64,000 bases of DNA from assembly GCF_000522985.1 (NCBI RefSeq), contig NZ_CP007129.1, positions 558,001 through 622,000 on the forward strand. Direction: 5' to 3'. The notes below the pieces were generated by a model that saw only the letters and a list, made by a program, of their open reading frames with translations, was not told where the DNA came from and ran no database searches. Made by a program: the position numbers and the translations under genes. The number at the start of each line of letters is the position of its first letter. Within the stretch, counting starts at the first letter, position 1. This stretch comes from Gemmatirosa kalamazoonensis. GTDB taxonomy: Bacteria; Gemmatimonadota; Gemmatimonadetes; Gemmatimonadales; Gemmatimonadaceae. Below are positions 52,865 to 63,255 of this stretch, piece by piece.

Positions 52865-53500
52865 GTGAGCGACTGCTGCGACTGCTACACCTCCAAGTTC
52901 GACGACGCGCGGGCCGCCGACGACCTCGCGCGCTACCACCGCGAGGGCCCCAACGACACCACCCGCCGCCTCCTCGACGTGCTGCGCGCCGAGGGCGTCG
53001 AGGGCGCGACGCTGCTCGACATCGGGGGCGGCGTGGGCGTCGTGCAGCACGAGTTGCTGGGCGGCGGCGTGCGCGAGGCCGTGGCCGTGGACGCGTCGCG
53101 CGCGTACCTGAGCGTCGCGCGCCGCGAGGCCGAGCAGCGCGGGACCGCGCAGCGATCGACGTTCCTGCTCGGCGACTTCGTCGCGCTCGCGCCCGAGATC
53201 GCGCCGGCGGACGTCGTCACGCTCGACCGCGTGATCTGCTGCTACGGCGACATGGAGTCGCTCGTCGCGGCGTCCGCGTCGCGAGCGCGGCGCCTGTACG
53301 GCTTCGTCGTGCTGCGCGACACGTGGTGGGTGCGAGCCCGCGAGGCGTTCGACAACCTCGCTCGCCGGCTGCGTGGCGTCGCGTTCCGGAGCTACGTGCA
53401 CTCGCTGGATGCGATCGACGCGGCGGTGCGGCGGCAGGGATTGCGCCCGCGCTACTCGGCGCGGACGCTCGTCTGGGAGATCGCGGTCTACGAGCGGTAG
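52865..53500 (+). CDS. SAM-dependent class I methyltransferase with N-terminal Cys cluster
   Basis: A 211-residue protein with SAM motif I LLDIGGGVGVVQHEL (about 52-66), motif II AVAVDAS and post-I VVTLDRVICCYGDMESLV, and an N-terminal CCDCYTSKFDD that is unusual for the fold and may bind metal or a prosthetic group. Similar proteins are small-molecule methyltransferases of unknown substrate. The GTG start has GGAGCG upstream. It is divergent from the His/Cys-rich gene. Confidence 0.8.
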   Translation: MSDCCDCYTSKFDDARAADDLARYHREGPNDTTRRLLDVLRAEGVEGATLLDIGGGVGVVQHELLGGGVREAVAVDASRAYLSVARREAEQRGTAQRSTFLLGDFVALAPEIAPADVVTLDRVICCYGDMESLVAASASRARRLYGFVVLRDTWWVRAREAFDNLARRLRGVAFRSYVHSLDAIDAAVRRQGLRPRYSARTLVWEIAVYER

Positions 53501-53549
53501 GCCGTCGGCGCTTCGGATCTCCTGGAGGTCCTGCGTTGGGCCCGCGTCT

Positions 53550-53819
53550 TCACTTCGCGCGCTTCCGCGCGGCCCGCTGGCGGGCCCGCTGCTTCGCGAG
53601 CGTCGGCTTCAGATACCGTCGGTACCCGTCGGGACTCATCCACCCCTTCGGACACTCGACGCGCTTCAGCTCTCCGGCGCGCAGCTCGAGGAACTGGTGC
53701 GTCTTGCTCGTACGTCGCTCCACGCGAATCCGATAGGTGCCCTTCTCGATCGCGCGCACGCGGCCCGTCCGGCCGTCGGGCACACGAACGCAGTCACCGA
53801 CCGCGAAGCGTCCGCTCAT
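53550..53819 (-). CDS. Small basic KOW-like protein
   Basis: An 89-residue protein with a KOW/SH3-like start (GDCVRVPDGRTGRVRAIEKG), a middle strand (TYRIRVERR), then MSPDGYRRYLKPTLAKQ and a basic tail (RARQRAARKRAK) suggesting nucleic-acid or ribosome contact. Unidentified family. It lies convergent to the methyltransferase. Confidence 0.5.
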   Translation of the reverse strand: MSGRFAVGDCVRVPDGRTGRVRAIEKGTYRIRVERRTSKTHQFLELRAGELKRVECPKGWMSPDGYRRYLKPTLAKQRARQRAARKRAK

Positions 53820-53960
53820 GAGTCCTTCGCTGCGCAGGTGTCCGCCGACGGCGAGGTCTTGGCGAGAGCGTGTCCGGTCGCGCCTGACGTCGGCAACATC
53901 AGAGCTCCATCAGGTCCTTCGCGACCACGATGCGGCCGCCGACGTGCGCGCGCGCGCGTG

Positions 53961-54275
53961 TTACACCTCGGCGGCGTCGAACAGGTACATCTGCACGTCG
54001 TCGTCCTCGGGCGCCAGCACGCGCCGATCCGCCGCGCAGGCCTGGCCCTCGGGCGTCGCGAATGCGCGGCGGAGGGCCGCCAGGTCGTCGAAGTACAGCG
54101 TGCCCACGAGGTACGGCTCGGGATCGCCCGCGGGCGTGAGGATCGGCCGTCGACTCACCTCGTACTTCCGCAGCCCGGGCAGCCGCTTCGCGAGCGGCAC
54201 GTGCACGTCGAAGTAGTGGGCGTCGAACGCCGCCGGATCCTTCGGCGTCCGATAGATCACGATCATGCGGGCCAT
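53961..54275 (-). CDS. EthD-like dimeric alpha/beta-barrel protein
   Basis: A 104-residue protein with the EthD/ferredoxin-like fold: MARMIVIYRTPKDPAAFDAHYFDVHVPLAKRLPGLRKYE (read in parts) and YFDDLAALRRAFATPEG. EthD proteins act in dimers, some as decarboxylases or degradation helpers; substrate unknown. ATG 54275 was chosen. Confidence 0.8.
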   Translation of the reverse strand: MARMIVIYRTPKDPAAFDAHYFDVHVPLAKRLPGLRKYEVSRRPILTPAGDPEPYLVGTLYFDDLAALRRAFATPEGQACAADRRVLAPEDDDVQMYLFDAAEV

Positions 54276-54348
54276 GGTGCGGTCGATGGAGGGTGATTGC
54301 CGCGCGACGCCGGAATGATGCGCGAAGGGTCGCGGCAGCTGCAACGAC

Positions 54349-54966
54349 TCAGTGCCGCGCCGCGCGCTCCTCGTGCTCGGTCAGCAGGCACCCCGCGAAC
54401 GCCGTCGTCTCGAACCGCGCGTTGACCGCGACGTGCGGTCGATACTGCGCGCGGACCTCGGCCAGGGGGCGGACCATCGCCGCCCGCGTCCGCGCGACCG
54501 ACTCGAGCACGAACTCCACGCCACCCTCGCGGAAGACGACCCACGCGTGGTGCGCCGGGTCGTCGCGCGTCACGTCCCACCGGCCCGCGACCAGCTCCGC
54601 GTCGACGCCGAGCTCCACCAGCTTCCGCCACGCCCACAGCGCGTGGTCCTCGCAATCGCCCTGACGCAGCCGCTCGAACGTCCCCGGGTGCTGCCAGAAG
54701 TCGGACTCGTTGAACAGCTCGCGGTCGCTCGCGTACGTGCACCCCAGCAGCCAGTCGCACACCTCGTCGATCGAGCGCACCTGCACCTGGCTCTCGCGCT
54801 CGAAGTACCAGTGGAAGTCGCGCACCGAGCCGCGGCCGAACGCGCCCACCGGCAGCGTGGCCGTCGACCGCTCCCACGGATCGTCCACGCGCACACGCGG
54901 GCGCATCCGCTCGACGAGCGGCGCGAGCAGGCGGGCGAGGAGGCGCGGGATCGGCTCCGCGGGCAT
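54349..54966 (-). CDS. Transglutaminase-like cysteine protease-fold protein
   Basis: A 205-residue cytosolic protein with the Cys-His-Asp triad of the transglutaminase-like fold: RQGDCEDHALWAWRKL (Cys) and HHAWVVFREGG (His), then VNARFETTAF. The EVCDWLLGCTYASDRELFN region is unremarkable. Its end nearly meets the EthD gene. Substrate unknown; some such proteins are bacterial transglutaminase-like cysteine proteinases. Confidence 0.68.
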   Translation of the reverse strand: MPAEPIPRLLARLLAPLVERMRPRVRVDDPWERSTATLPVGAFGRGSVRDFHWYFERESQVQVRSIDEVCDWLLGCTYASDRELFNESDFWQHPGTFERLRQGDCEDHALWAWRKLVELGVDAELVAGRWDVTRDDPAHHAWVVFREGGVEFVLESVARTRAAMVRPLAEVRAQYRPHVAVNARFETTAFAGCLLTEHEERAARH

Positions 54967-54972
54967 CGCGCG

Positions 54973-55506
54973 CTACCTCTGGTGCAGGCGCCGAAGCATC
55001 GCCAGGAGGTCGGTCGGCGGATCCGGATAGCGGAAGTTCTCGAGCCGCCAGCCCGACGCGCCGCGCATCACCTCGACCACGACGTCGGCCCGCGTGTGCC
55101 GCGCGCAGCCGCCCTCCCCGACGACGTCCACGAGGAACCGATCCCCTGCCCGCCGGGCACGCCGCACGACGTAGTGCTCGCACGGGTCCTGCGCGTTCAG
55201 GAACGGATCGCCGTCGAGGCCCACCACCTCGTCCGGGCTGCGCGCGCTCGCCACCGAGTCGCGCCGAAGCGCCGCCACGATCGCCGGCGCGAACAGCGTG
55301 CGGCGTTCGTGAATGGCGCGCATCCACGCGGGCCCGGCTCCGCTCGCCGTGGCGAGTGGCGTGTACCACGTGTAGAACGCCTGCACGACCCGCCCGACCG
55401 AGTCCGCGGTCGCGTCTCGGCTGGGCTGCGCTGCCGCCTGCAGGCCCCCCAGCGTCACGGCGGCAGCCGCGAGGGCACGCGATCCGAAGGAGGTTCGCCG
55501 AGCCAT
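54973..55506 (-). CDS. Exported NTF2-like (DUF3828-type) protein
   Basis: A 177-residue protein with a signal peptide (ALAAAAVTLGGLQAAAQ). A region with VVQAFYTWYTPLA and DVVVEVMRGASGWRLENFRYP matches the NTF2-like fold of DUF3828. It is adjacent to the VOC gene (start immediately after its stop). Function unknown. Confidence 0.6.
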   Translation of the reverse strand: MARRTSFGSRALAAAAVTLGGLQAAAQPSRDATADSVGRVVQAFYTWYTPLATASGAGPAWMRAIHERRTLFAPAIVAALRRDSVASARSPDEVVGLDGDPFLNAQDPCEHYVVRRARRAGDRFLVDVVGEGGCARHTRADVVVEVMRGASGWRLENFRYPDPPTDLLAMLRRLHQR

Positions 55507-55926
55507 TCATCCCCCAGTGTGCTGGTTCTCGCGAAACCAGATCAGCTCCACCGGCGCCCCGTCGACGAGGATCATCGCGGCGCGCACGCCGTCGGACGGC
55601 GATCCCGGCGGGTGGATGACCTCCTGCCCCTCGAGCGCGGCGTCGAGATCGTCGACCTCGAACGCCACGTGGGGCAGGCACTTGATCGCGGGGTGGAGCG
55701 GGCTCTCGTCGGAGTACCGCATCCACTCGATGCCGAACGGGCTGGAGGAGAAGCCGGAGACGTGCAGCCCGAACGCCGCCAGGTGCGTCTCGTTAGGCCG
55801 GGGCTCGTGCGTCGGAATCCCGATGTGGTGAAACCGCCAGCGCAGTCGCGAGACGACGGGAGGAGGCTCGTGATCGAGTCGGTGCACGGAGCGCACGAGA
55901 GCAGCGAGCGTCGGCTCGGCCGTCAT
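55507..55926 (-). CDS. VOC-superfamily protein
   Basis: A 139-residue protein with RFHHIGIPTHEPRP near residue 31, HVAFEVDDLDAALEGQ, and VDGAPVELIWF; the HIGI His and the final Glu are VOC metal-ligand positions. The substrate is unknown. It starts beside the next gene's stop region, and a motif copy (55792) encodes Pro-Asn. Confidence 0.85.
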   Translation of the reverse strand: MTAEPTLAALVRSVHRLDHEPPPVVSRLRWRFHHIGIPTHEPRPNETHLAAFGLHVSGFSSSPFGIEWMRYSDESPLHPAIKCLPHVAFEVDDLDAALEGQEVIHPPGSPSDGVRAAMILVDGAPVELIWFRENQHTGG

Positions 55927-55947
55927 GACGACGACTCCAGGTCGGGT

Positions 55948-56349
55948 TCAGCGATGCGTTAGGCGGTGCGCCACGACGTGTCGCTCCAGCGTGCTGTCGG
56001 CGAGCCTGAGCGCGCCCTCGAGCCGACCCTGCGCGACCCAGAACCGCCAGACGCCCACCGCGATGCGGCAGGTGGCCTCCGAGCGCCCGGACGTCCGCGC
56101 CACGGCGACGCGGCACGCGAGGGGGCCCATGTCGACGGTGTCCGCCCCGGCCACGCGCGCTCCCTGCATCGTGACCGCGCCGACGCCGGTGGAGTCGATC
56201 CGATACACCACGTGCTCCAGGTGACACGTGGGACGAGCGACCACGCACACGGATTCACCGGCCCAGCGTCCGAGCAGCTCCGACGCCGGCTGCGACCGAC
56301 CGGCGAGTGCCAGGACCCACGACGCGACGAGCGGAAGTACGTGGTGCAT
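55948..56349 (-). CDS. Small exported hypothetical protein
   Basis: A 133-residue protein with signal peptide MHHVLPLVASWVLALAGR and a mature part rich in strands (SVCVVARPTCHLEHVVYRI and RIAVGVWRFWVAQG). There are Cys pairs that could form disulfides. No family seen. The start follows GGGAGGAAGC. A motif copy (55958) encodes Arg-Leu-Thr near the end. Confidence 0.55.
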   Translation of the reverse strand: MHHVLPLVASWVLALAGRSQPASELLGRWAGESVCVVARPTCHLEHVVYRIDSTGVGAVTMQGARVAGADTVDMGPLACRVAVARTSGRSEATCRIAVGVWRFWVAQGRLEGALRLADSTLERHVVAHRLTHR

Positions 56350-56377
56350 GCTTCCTCCCTCGGAGACGCCGTGCACC

Positions 56378-57259
56378 TCAGCGCCGCACGGAGTCCGCGC
56401 GCAGGATGACCCAGGCGATCTCCGCGCCGCGCGGCGCGCTCGGGCCGAGGACCGTGTACCCGCTGACGCGCCACGGGGCGGCCCGCACCCCGGGCATGAT
56501 CTGCGCGAACGCCGTGTCGACGTGCATCCCGAACGCGCGCCGGCGACCCATGGCGTGGTGCGTGAGCCGGCAGTCGGCGTCGAACACCAGCGCCACCGTC
56601 GCGAGGCTGTCGCCCGGCGTGAGCGCGGCCGATTCGGGGTACAGCGCCCGCACCATCGCCTGCAGCGTGTCGGCGCGCAGGGGGAACGCGCCCGGCTCGC
56701 AGGCCGACGCCTGCACCGTGGGCTGCGCGCCCGCCACGGCCACCGCGGCCGCGATGCCGAGAACCAGCGAGCCACCTGCCACGTCTCGGACGATCCGCCT
56801 CATGTCTGCTCCCGCGCGAGGGTCGACGACTCCGGCCCTAACGTTGCCGCCCGGAGTACGTTGCGCCAGGCCGGACGGACCGATGGATCGTGAGCGCGGC
56901 CTAACGCCGGGGGATGAGGTCGGACTCAGGCACGGCACGCAGTCGACGACGTCCACGCGAGTGGTTCGCCCCTCGGCCACGCTGACGCGCACCTCTCGGC
57001 GCCCGGCCGGGCCTCCCGCGTTCACGTACGCGCGGAGGGTGAACGTCCCGGGGGGCAGCACGAACTCGGCCATGCCGTTCCGATCCGTCGCCTGCGCTGC
57101 CCCGAGCTCGACGATCTCGAGCCTCCGGCCTGCGAGCGCCTCGTTCTGCCAGTGAACGAATACCTGCAGTCGACCTCTGCTCGGCGCTTCCGTGGACCGC
57201 CCGCAGGAGAGGCTCGCGGCGCACAGCGCTGCGAGGCCGAGCACCATCGCTCGCCTCAT
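56378..57259 (-). CDS. Two-module open frame: lipoprotein and exported protein, possibly two genes
   Basis: One uninterrupted 293-residue frame. The first part (about 1-105) is a lipoprotein (lipobox SLSC) with a carboxypeptidase-regulatory-like fold: RLQVFVHWQNEALAGRR and NGMAEFVLPPGTFTLRAYVN. The second part, after Arg/Pro-rich sequence, begins at an internal ATG at 56803 with its own signal peptide (GSLVLGIAAAVAVAGAQP) and a globular domain with PLRADTLQAMVRALYPES. GGAG precedes this ATG, so two proteins or a fused one are possible. A motif copy (56899) lies in the linker. Confidence 0.55.
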   Translation of the reverse strand: MRRAMVLGLAALCAASLSCGRSTEAPSRGRLQVFVHWQNEALAGRRLEIVELGAAQATDRNGMAEFVLPPGTFTLRAYVNAGGPAGRREVRVSVAEGRTTRVDVVDCVPCLSPTSSPGVRPRSRSIGPSGLAQRTPGGNVRAGVVDPRAGADMRRIVRDVAGGSLVLGIAAAVAVAGAQPTVQASACEPGAFPLRADTLQAMVRALYPESAALTPGDSLATVALVFDADCRLTHHAMGRRRAFGMHVDTAFAQIMPGVRAAPWRVSGYTVLGPSAPRGAEIAWVILRADSVRR

Positions 57260-57305
57260 GTCCTCCTCCTCGGGTTAGTCGATCACGGGAGGCAATCCGG
57301 TCGGA

Positions 57306-58286
57306 CTACGTTCGTCCCTGCGCGCAGCCGTTCGACAGGTGCGCCACGAGTCCGGCGACGCCGTGGAACTCCGCGTTGCGGCCCGCGCGCTCGTTCGCAC
57401 ACCGCAGCGCGTCGGCCAGCGCGTCCCCGGCGAGCAGCCGCGCGAACGCCGTCGCGCCCCACACGTCGCCGCACCCCGTGGGATCCACCTCCGGCCCGCG
57501 GCGCACCGCGTCGGACGCCAGCGCGATGCCTAACGCCTCGCTCGACGCGCCACTCGACGCGCCGGCCGACGTGTCGCCGAGTCGCCGGAAGCCCGGCGCC
57601 GCGTGGTACACCACCCCGCGCGGTCCCAGCGTCACCATCGTGGCGCGCGCCCCCGCGCCGAGCGCCAGCGCGGCGAACGCGTCGGGATCGGGCGCCAGCA
57701 TCGACATCTCGTCCTCGTTCACCTGGATGAAGTCGAAGCAGCGACACCATGCCGTCGCGCGCTCGAGCGGCCGGAGCTGCCGCATGCCGGTCGACTGCAC
57801 GGCCCACAGCATCATGTGCAGGTCGACGTAGATCGGACCGGCGAAGCTCGCGCGCAGCCGCTGCGCGACGTCGAGATCGATCTCCCAGCCGCTCAGGAAG
57901 TTCACGTACAGCGCATCGATCCGTGCCGCCTCGAGACGCGGCGCGAGCTCGTCCCACCGCCATCCCGGCACGCCGCCGCTCATGAACTCCGTGCGGTGCT
58001 CGTCGTCGTGGTAGCGAAGCTCGGAGCGGTTGTTCGGCTCCGGCACCTCGACGAGCGCGGCGTCCGCCGCGGCGTGGCGCAGCCCCGACACGAACGCCCG
58101 CCCCGGCTCGGCCACGTCGTGCCCCACCTTGATGAGCGGCACGATCTCCCAGTCGTCGGCGAGCGCGGCGTCGAGACCGCTCAGCGCGTACGCGAGCCCG
58201 CCCCACCCCTCCACGCGCTCGCTCTTCGGCGGGCTGCCGTAGATCACGTCCCACACCAGAGTGCCGATCACGCCGAGCCGGGGCAT
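57306..58286 (-). CDS. PfkB-family carbohydrate/nucleoside kinase
   Basis: A 326-residue kinase: GVIGTLVWDVI at the start, FEFMSGG-like HRTEFMSGGVPGWRWDEL, and the C-terminal ATP/catalytic motif DPTGCGDVWGATAFARL with the catalytic Asp. Substrate could be a ribose-like sugar or nucleoside. ATG 58286 was selected over one at 58361 because the family starts at this point. Confidence 0.87.
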   Translation of the reverse strand: MPRLGVIGTLVWDVIYGSPPKSERVEGWGGLAYALSGLDAALADDWEIVPLIKVGHDVAEPGRAFVSGLRHAAADAALVEVPEPNNRSELRYHDDEHRTEFMSGGVPGWRWDELAPRLEAARIDALYVNFLSGWEIDLDVAQRLRASFAGPIYVDLHMMLWAVQSTGMRQLRPLERATAWCRCFDFIQVNEDEMSMLAPDPDAFAALALGAGARATMVTLGPRGVVYHAAPGFRRLGDTSAGASSGASSEALGIALASDAVRRGPEVDPTGCGDVWGATAFARLLAGDALADALRCANERAGRNAEFHGVAGLVAHLSNGCAQGRT

Positions 58287-58391
58287 CGCGAGCGGAAGGG
58301 GAAGGGTTCGCGCAGGGTCGTGCAGCGCGACGCAAGATAACCGCGCGTGGAACGCCATCATCCCCTTCCACCCCGGAGGCCTACGCGACTC

Positions 58392-58419
58392 GCCCGGCGT
58401 CCGATCCCGGACGCCGGGC
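58392..58419 (-). terminator. Perfect 12-bp hairpin downstream of the ferritin-like gene
   Basis: The arms GCCCGGCGTCCG (58392-58403) and CGGACGCCGGGC (58408-58419) are perfect inverted repeats around the loop ATCC, six bases after the ferritin-like gene's stop. No U-tract, so strength is uncertain, but the placement suits transcription termination. Confidence 0.6.
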
Positions 58420-58424
58420 CTCGC

Positions 58425-58925
58425 TCAGTCGCCCTGCAGCGCGTCGACGTTGATCGTGCTCTCCGCCAGCGCGCTGAGGAGCTGGTCGGTGTCGCCTTCC
58501 TCGTCCTCGGTCTTCTGCAGCAGCGCGACGTCGCTCTCGCGGCCGAGCAGCCGCGCGTACGTCTTCACGCAGCCGTAGCCGGCGATCTCGTAGTGCTCCA
58601 CGCGCTGCGCGTCGGCGATGAGCGCGGCGTCGAGCACGTCGGAGCTCGCCTTCTCCTCCATCGTCTTCTCGCCTTCCGCGATCAGCCCCTTCATCCCCTC
58701 GCACGGCTCGCCGCTCGGGTCCTCGCCGAGTCCGCCGAAGATGCGCTCGAGCCGGCGGACGTGCTCCTTCGTCTGCTTGGCGTGCGCGCGGAACGCCTTC
58801 TTCAGCTCCGGGTGCGATGCCGCCGCCTCCATCTTCGGCAGCGCGTCCAGGATCTGCTGCTCCGCGTCGTACAGGTCGCGCAGCTGGTCGACGTACAGGT
58901 CGTGCAGAGAATCGAGCGACGGCAT
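58425..58925 (-). CDS. DUF892 (YciE-type) ferritin-like protein
   Basis: A 166-residue four-helix protein: LHDLYVDQLRDLYDAEQQILDALPKM, HAKQTKEHVRRLE, DAALIADAQRVEHYEIAGYG and LLQKTEDEEGDTDQLL. Glu and His positions match the ferritin-like diiron family DUF892. Often a stress-induced protein. It is adjacent to the PfkB gene and terminated by the hairpin at 58392-58419. Confidence 0.92.
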   Translation of the reverse strand: MPSLDSLHDLYVDQLRDLYDAEQQILDALPKMEAAASHPELKKAFRAHAKQTKEHVRRLERIFGGLGEDPSGEPCEGMKGLIAEGEKTMEEKASSDVLDAALIADAQRVEHYEIAGYGCVKTYARLLGRESDVALLQKTEDEEGDTDQLLSALAESTINVDALQGD

Positions 58926-58974
58926 CGGGTGTCTCCTCCGAAGTGGGTGATGCGCGGCGATTCCGCGACGGCGC

Positions 58975-59664
58975 TCAGCGCCCGAGCGACGGGCCGCTGC
59001 CGTCGGCACGCAGCGCGACGGCCACGGTGACCTCCGCGTCGGCGGACAGCCCCGCGGCGAGCAGCGCGAACCACACCGCGCCAATGGTGACGCCGCGCCG
59101 GTACGCGGCGTCGACGATCAGCAGGTGCCTAACGGTCACGAGCGGCGGGTCGAGCGGCGGCGAGACGTGCACGAACGGCGCGAGCTCCCCCGGCGTCATC
59201 GCGCGCCGCGGCGCCCCGTCCCACCGCGTCTCGGCGTGGAGTCGCGTCACGCACGGGCTGAGGTTCGCCATGCGTGGCCGCGCGGCGCGCGCGGCCGCGG
59301 CGTAGGGCGCGTTCAGCGCGCGGCGCCACGGCGCGCGTACCATCGCGTCGGCGTCGACGCCGGCGATCGCGTCGCGGAACGCGCGGAGCGTCGCGCCGAG
59401 TGCGTCGAAGTACTCGAGCGCGAGCGACGCGGTGTCGCGCTCGCTCTCGTCGATGCGCACCGCCCGGTGGAGCGGGTCGAGGTACGCGAGACCGTTCGGC
59501 GGATCCGCGCCCCACGGGTCGAACGCCGCGAGGGAGACGAGGCGGAATCGGCGCGGCGCGCCGCCCACGACCACGTAGCCGACGCTCTCGTCCGCGGCGA
59601 CGCCCGTCGTGCTCCTGCTCCCGACCTCCTCGACCATGCTGCTGCTGCTGCCTCGCGAGACCAT
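58975..59664 (-). CDS. Hypothetical protein
   Basis: A 229-residue protein not recognised. It has an alpha/beta look: RFRLVSLAAFDPWGADPPNGLAYLDP, then helices (EYFDALGATLRAFRDAIAG), ending with VTVRHLLIVDAAYRRGVTIG and VTVAVALRADG. No signal peptide. It is divergent from the GH51 gene and downstream of nothing informative. A motif copy (59127) encodes Val-Arg. Confidence 0.5.
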   Translation of the reverse strand: MVSRGSSSSMVEEVGSRSTTGVAADESVGYVVVGGAPRRFRLVSLAAFDPWGADPPNGLAYLDPLHRAVRIDESERDTASLALEYFDALGATLRAFRDAIAGVDADAMVRAPWRRALNAPYAAAARAARPRMANLSPCVTRLHAETRWDGAPRRAMTPGELAPFVHVSPPLDPPLVTVRHLLIVDAAYRRGVTIGAVWFALLAAGLSADAEVTVAVALRADGSGPSLGR

Positions 59665-59845
59665 CCGTCCTCCGCGCGTGTCGTGGTCCCGCGGACGGCG
59701 AGAGTCCCGTGCCAGCGAGTCGGCGGCACCCCTGAATCGTTAGGCGGCACAGGCGAGCTCTGCGATTGCGGCCGGGGGGCCCCCTCGCTTAACGTGGCCG
59801 GTGGGTCCGGTACGCGCCCCCTCCACCCTCGGCTCGCCTTTCCTC

Positions 59846-61384
<1,539 letters not shown>

Positions 61385-61396
61385 GGACGAGCTAGT

Positions 61397-61557
61397 CTCA
61401 CGCGGAGGCGCGGAGCACGCGGAGAACTGCCTCTTCGAACAGCAAAGAAGTGGGGATGAAAGGATCCGCAGGATCCTGGGATCCTTTCATCCTTTCATCC
61501 CCAGGTCTTTGCTGTTGATGTGCTCCCGCGTCTCCGCGGCTCCGCGCGAGACCTCGA
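61397..61557. repeat. Composite palindromic repeat, family A copy plus nested AT-rich palindrome
   Basis: An outer arm at 61397-61430, CTCACGCGGAGGCGCGGAG and on, matches the 8639-8672 repeat (reverse complement) at 32 of 34 positions, and the other end (about 61531-61553) has the CTCCGCG type units. Inside lies a second palindrome: GCAAAGA...GGGATGAAAGGATCC (61441-61467) pairs with GGATCCTTTCATCC...TCTTTGC (61479-61513). It sits between the GH51 and araA genes. Confidence 0.75.
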
Positions 61558-61584
61558 TAGGCACAGGTCACCGAGAACCCGAAA

Positions 61585-63084
61585 ATGATCGATCTGCAGC
61601 ACTACGAAGTGTGGCTCGCGACCGGAAGCCAGCACCTCTACGGCCCCGAGACGCTGGAGCGCGTGGCCGAGCACGCACGCGCGGTCGCCGCGGCGCTCGA
61701 CGCCGCGCCGGCGATTCCCGTGCGCGTCGTGCACAAGCCGGTGCTGAAGTCGCCCGACGAGATCCACCGTCTGGTGCTGGAGGCGAACGCGGCTCCGGGC
61801 TGCGTGGGCATCGTCGCGTGGATGCACACGTTCTCGCCGGCGAAGATGTGGATCGGCGGTCTTCGCGCGCTCCAGAAGCCGCTCGCCCACCTGCACACGC
61901 AGTTCAATCGCGACCTGCCGTGGGCCGACATCGACATGGACTTCATGAACCTGAACCAGTCGGCGCACGGCGACCGCGAGTTCGGGTTCATCGGCGCGCG
62001 CATGCGGCTCGATCGCAAGGTGATCGTCGGGCACTGGGAGGCGCCGGACGTGCAGGCGTCGCTCGGCGCGTGGACGCGCGCGGCATGCGCGTGGCACGAC
62101 GCGCAGGGCGCGCGGTTCGCGCGGTTCGGCGACAACATGCGCGAGGTCGCCGTCACCGAGGGCGACAAGGTCGCGGCCCAGCTCCGACTCGGCTACTCCG
62201 TGAACGGCTTCGGTGTGGGCGACCTCGCGCGGTACGTGACCGACGTCGCGGACGCGGACATCGACGCGGCGGTCGCGCAGTACGACGAGCAGTACGCGGT
62301 CGCGTCGTCGCTGCGCCGCGGCGGCGACCGGCACGACGCGCTGCGCGACGGCGCGCGCCTCGAGCTCGGCCTGCGCCGGTTCCTCGAGGCCGGGGGCTTC
62401 AAGGGCTTCACGACCACGTTCGAGGATCTGCACGGCCTCGCGCAGCTGCCCGGCCTCGGGCCGCAGCGGCTGATGGCCGAGGGCTACGGCTTCGCTGCGG
62501 AGGGCGACTGGAAGACCGCGGCGCTCGTGCGCGCGATGAAGGTCATGAGCGCCGGCCTCACGGGCGGCACGTCGTTCATGGAGGACTACACGTACCACCT
62601 CCATCCCGACGGCCAGAAGGTGCTTGGCGCGCACATGCTCGAGATCTGTCCGTCGATCGCCACGTCGAAGCCGTCGCTCGAGGTCCATCCGCTGTCCATC
62701 GGCGGCAAGGCGGATCCCGTGCGTCTCGTGTTCGACGCGAAGACGGGGCCCGCGGTGAACGCGTCCGTCGTCGAGATGGGCGACCGGTATCGCATGATCG
62801 TCAACGTGGTCGACGTCGTACCGACCGACGAGCCGCTGCCGAAGCTGCCCGTCGCGCGCGCGCTCTGGCGCCCGCGTCCGGACCTCGCCACGTCCGCCGC
62901 GGCGTGGATCTACGCCGGCGGCGCGCACCACACCGGGCTCAGCCTCGATCTCACGACCGAGCATCTCGCCGACTTCGCCGAGATGGCGGGAATGGAGCTG
63001 CTCGTGATCGACGAGGACACCACCGTGCGCGAGTTCAAGAAGGAGCTGCGGTGGAACGACGTGTACTACCGTCTGGCGCGCTGA
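61585..63084 (+). CDS. araA: L-arabinose isomerase
   Basis: A 499-residue enzyme converting L-arabinose to L-ribulose. It has [18 protein letters not shown] at the start, [49 protein letters not shown] (catalytic Glu and metal ligands) and C-terminal [22 protein letters not shown]. Matches the family in length and motifs. It is 200 bp downstream of GH51, separated by a palindromic repeat that may affect transcript stability. Confidence 0.97.
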   Translation: MIDLQHYEVWLATGSQHLYGPETLERVAEHARAVAAALDAAPAIPVRVVHKPVLKSPDEIHRLVLEANAAPGCVGIVAWMHTFSPAKMWIGGLRALQKPLAHLHTQFNRDLPWADIDMDFMNLNQSAHGDREFGFIGARMRLDRKVIVGHWEAPDVQASLGAWTRAACAWHDAQGARFARFGDNMREVAVTEGDKVAAQLRLGYSVNGFGVGDLARYVTDVADADIDAAVAQYDEQYAVASSLRRGGDRHDALRDGARLELGLRRFLEAGGFKGFTTTFEDLHGLAQLPGLGPQRLMAEGYGFAAEGDWKTAALVRAMKVMSAGLTGGTSFMEDYTYHLHPDGQKVLGAHMLEICPSIATSKPSLEVHPLSIGGKADPVRLVFDAKTGPAVNASVVEMGDRYRMIVNVVDVVPTDEPLPKLPVARALWRPRPDLATSAAAWIYAGGAHHTGLSLDLTTEHLADFAEMAGMELLVIDEDTTVREFKKELRWNDVYYRLAR

Positions 63085-63122
63085 CGCCGACGCGCGCACG
63101 CCCGACTCCACGTTCTTCCGTC

Positions 63123-63209
63123 TTCAATTCGAGGAATCTCGAGAATTCAAGGAAAGCCTCTTCAGCGACGAACGGGATTCGTCGAATTCTCCCGATTCCT
63201 TGCATTGAA
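63123..63209. repeat. AT-rich inverted repeat after araA
   Basis: A 27-base arm at 63123-63149 (TTCAATTCGAGGAATCTCG and on) matches the reverse complement of 63183-63209 at 22 of 27 positions around a 33-base loop. Its base composition is far more AT-rich than the surroundings, and GAATTC and CTCGAG-like pieces repeat. It lies between araA and the next gene; it could be a transcription or RNA-structure signal or a mobile-element relic. Confidence 0.65.
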
Positions 63210-63255
63210 ACCCGAAGCAGTGGAGTCCTGCCCGTCGGATGAACGACCTGATGGC

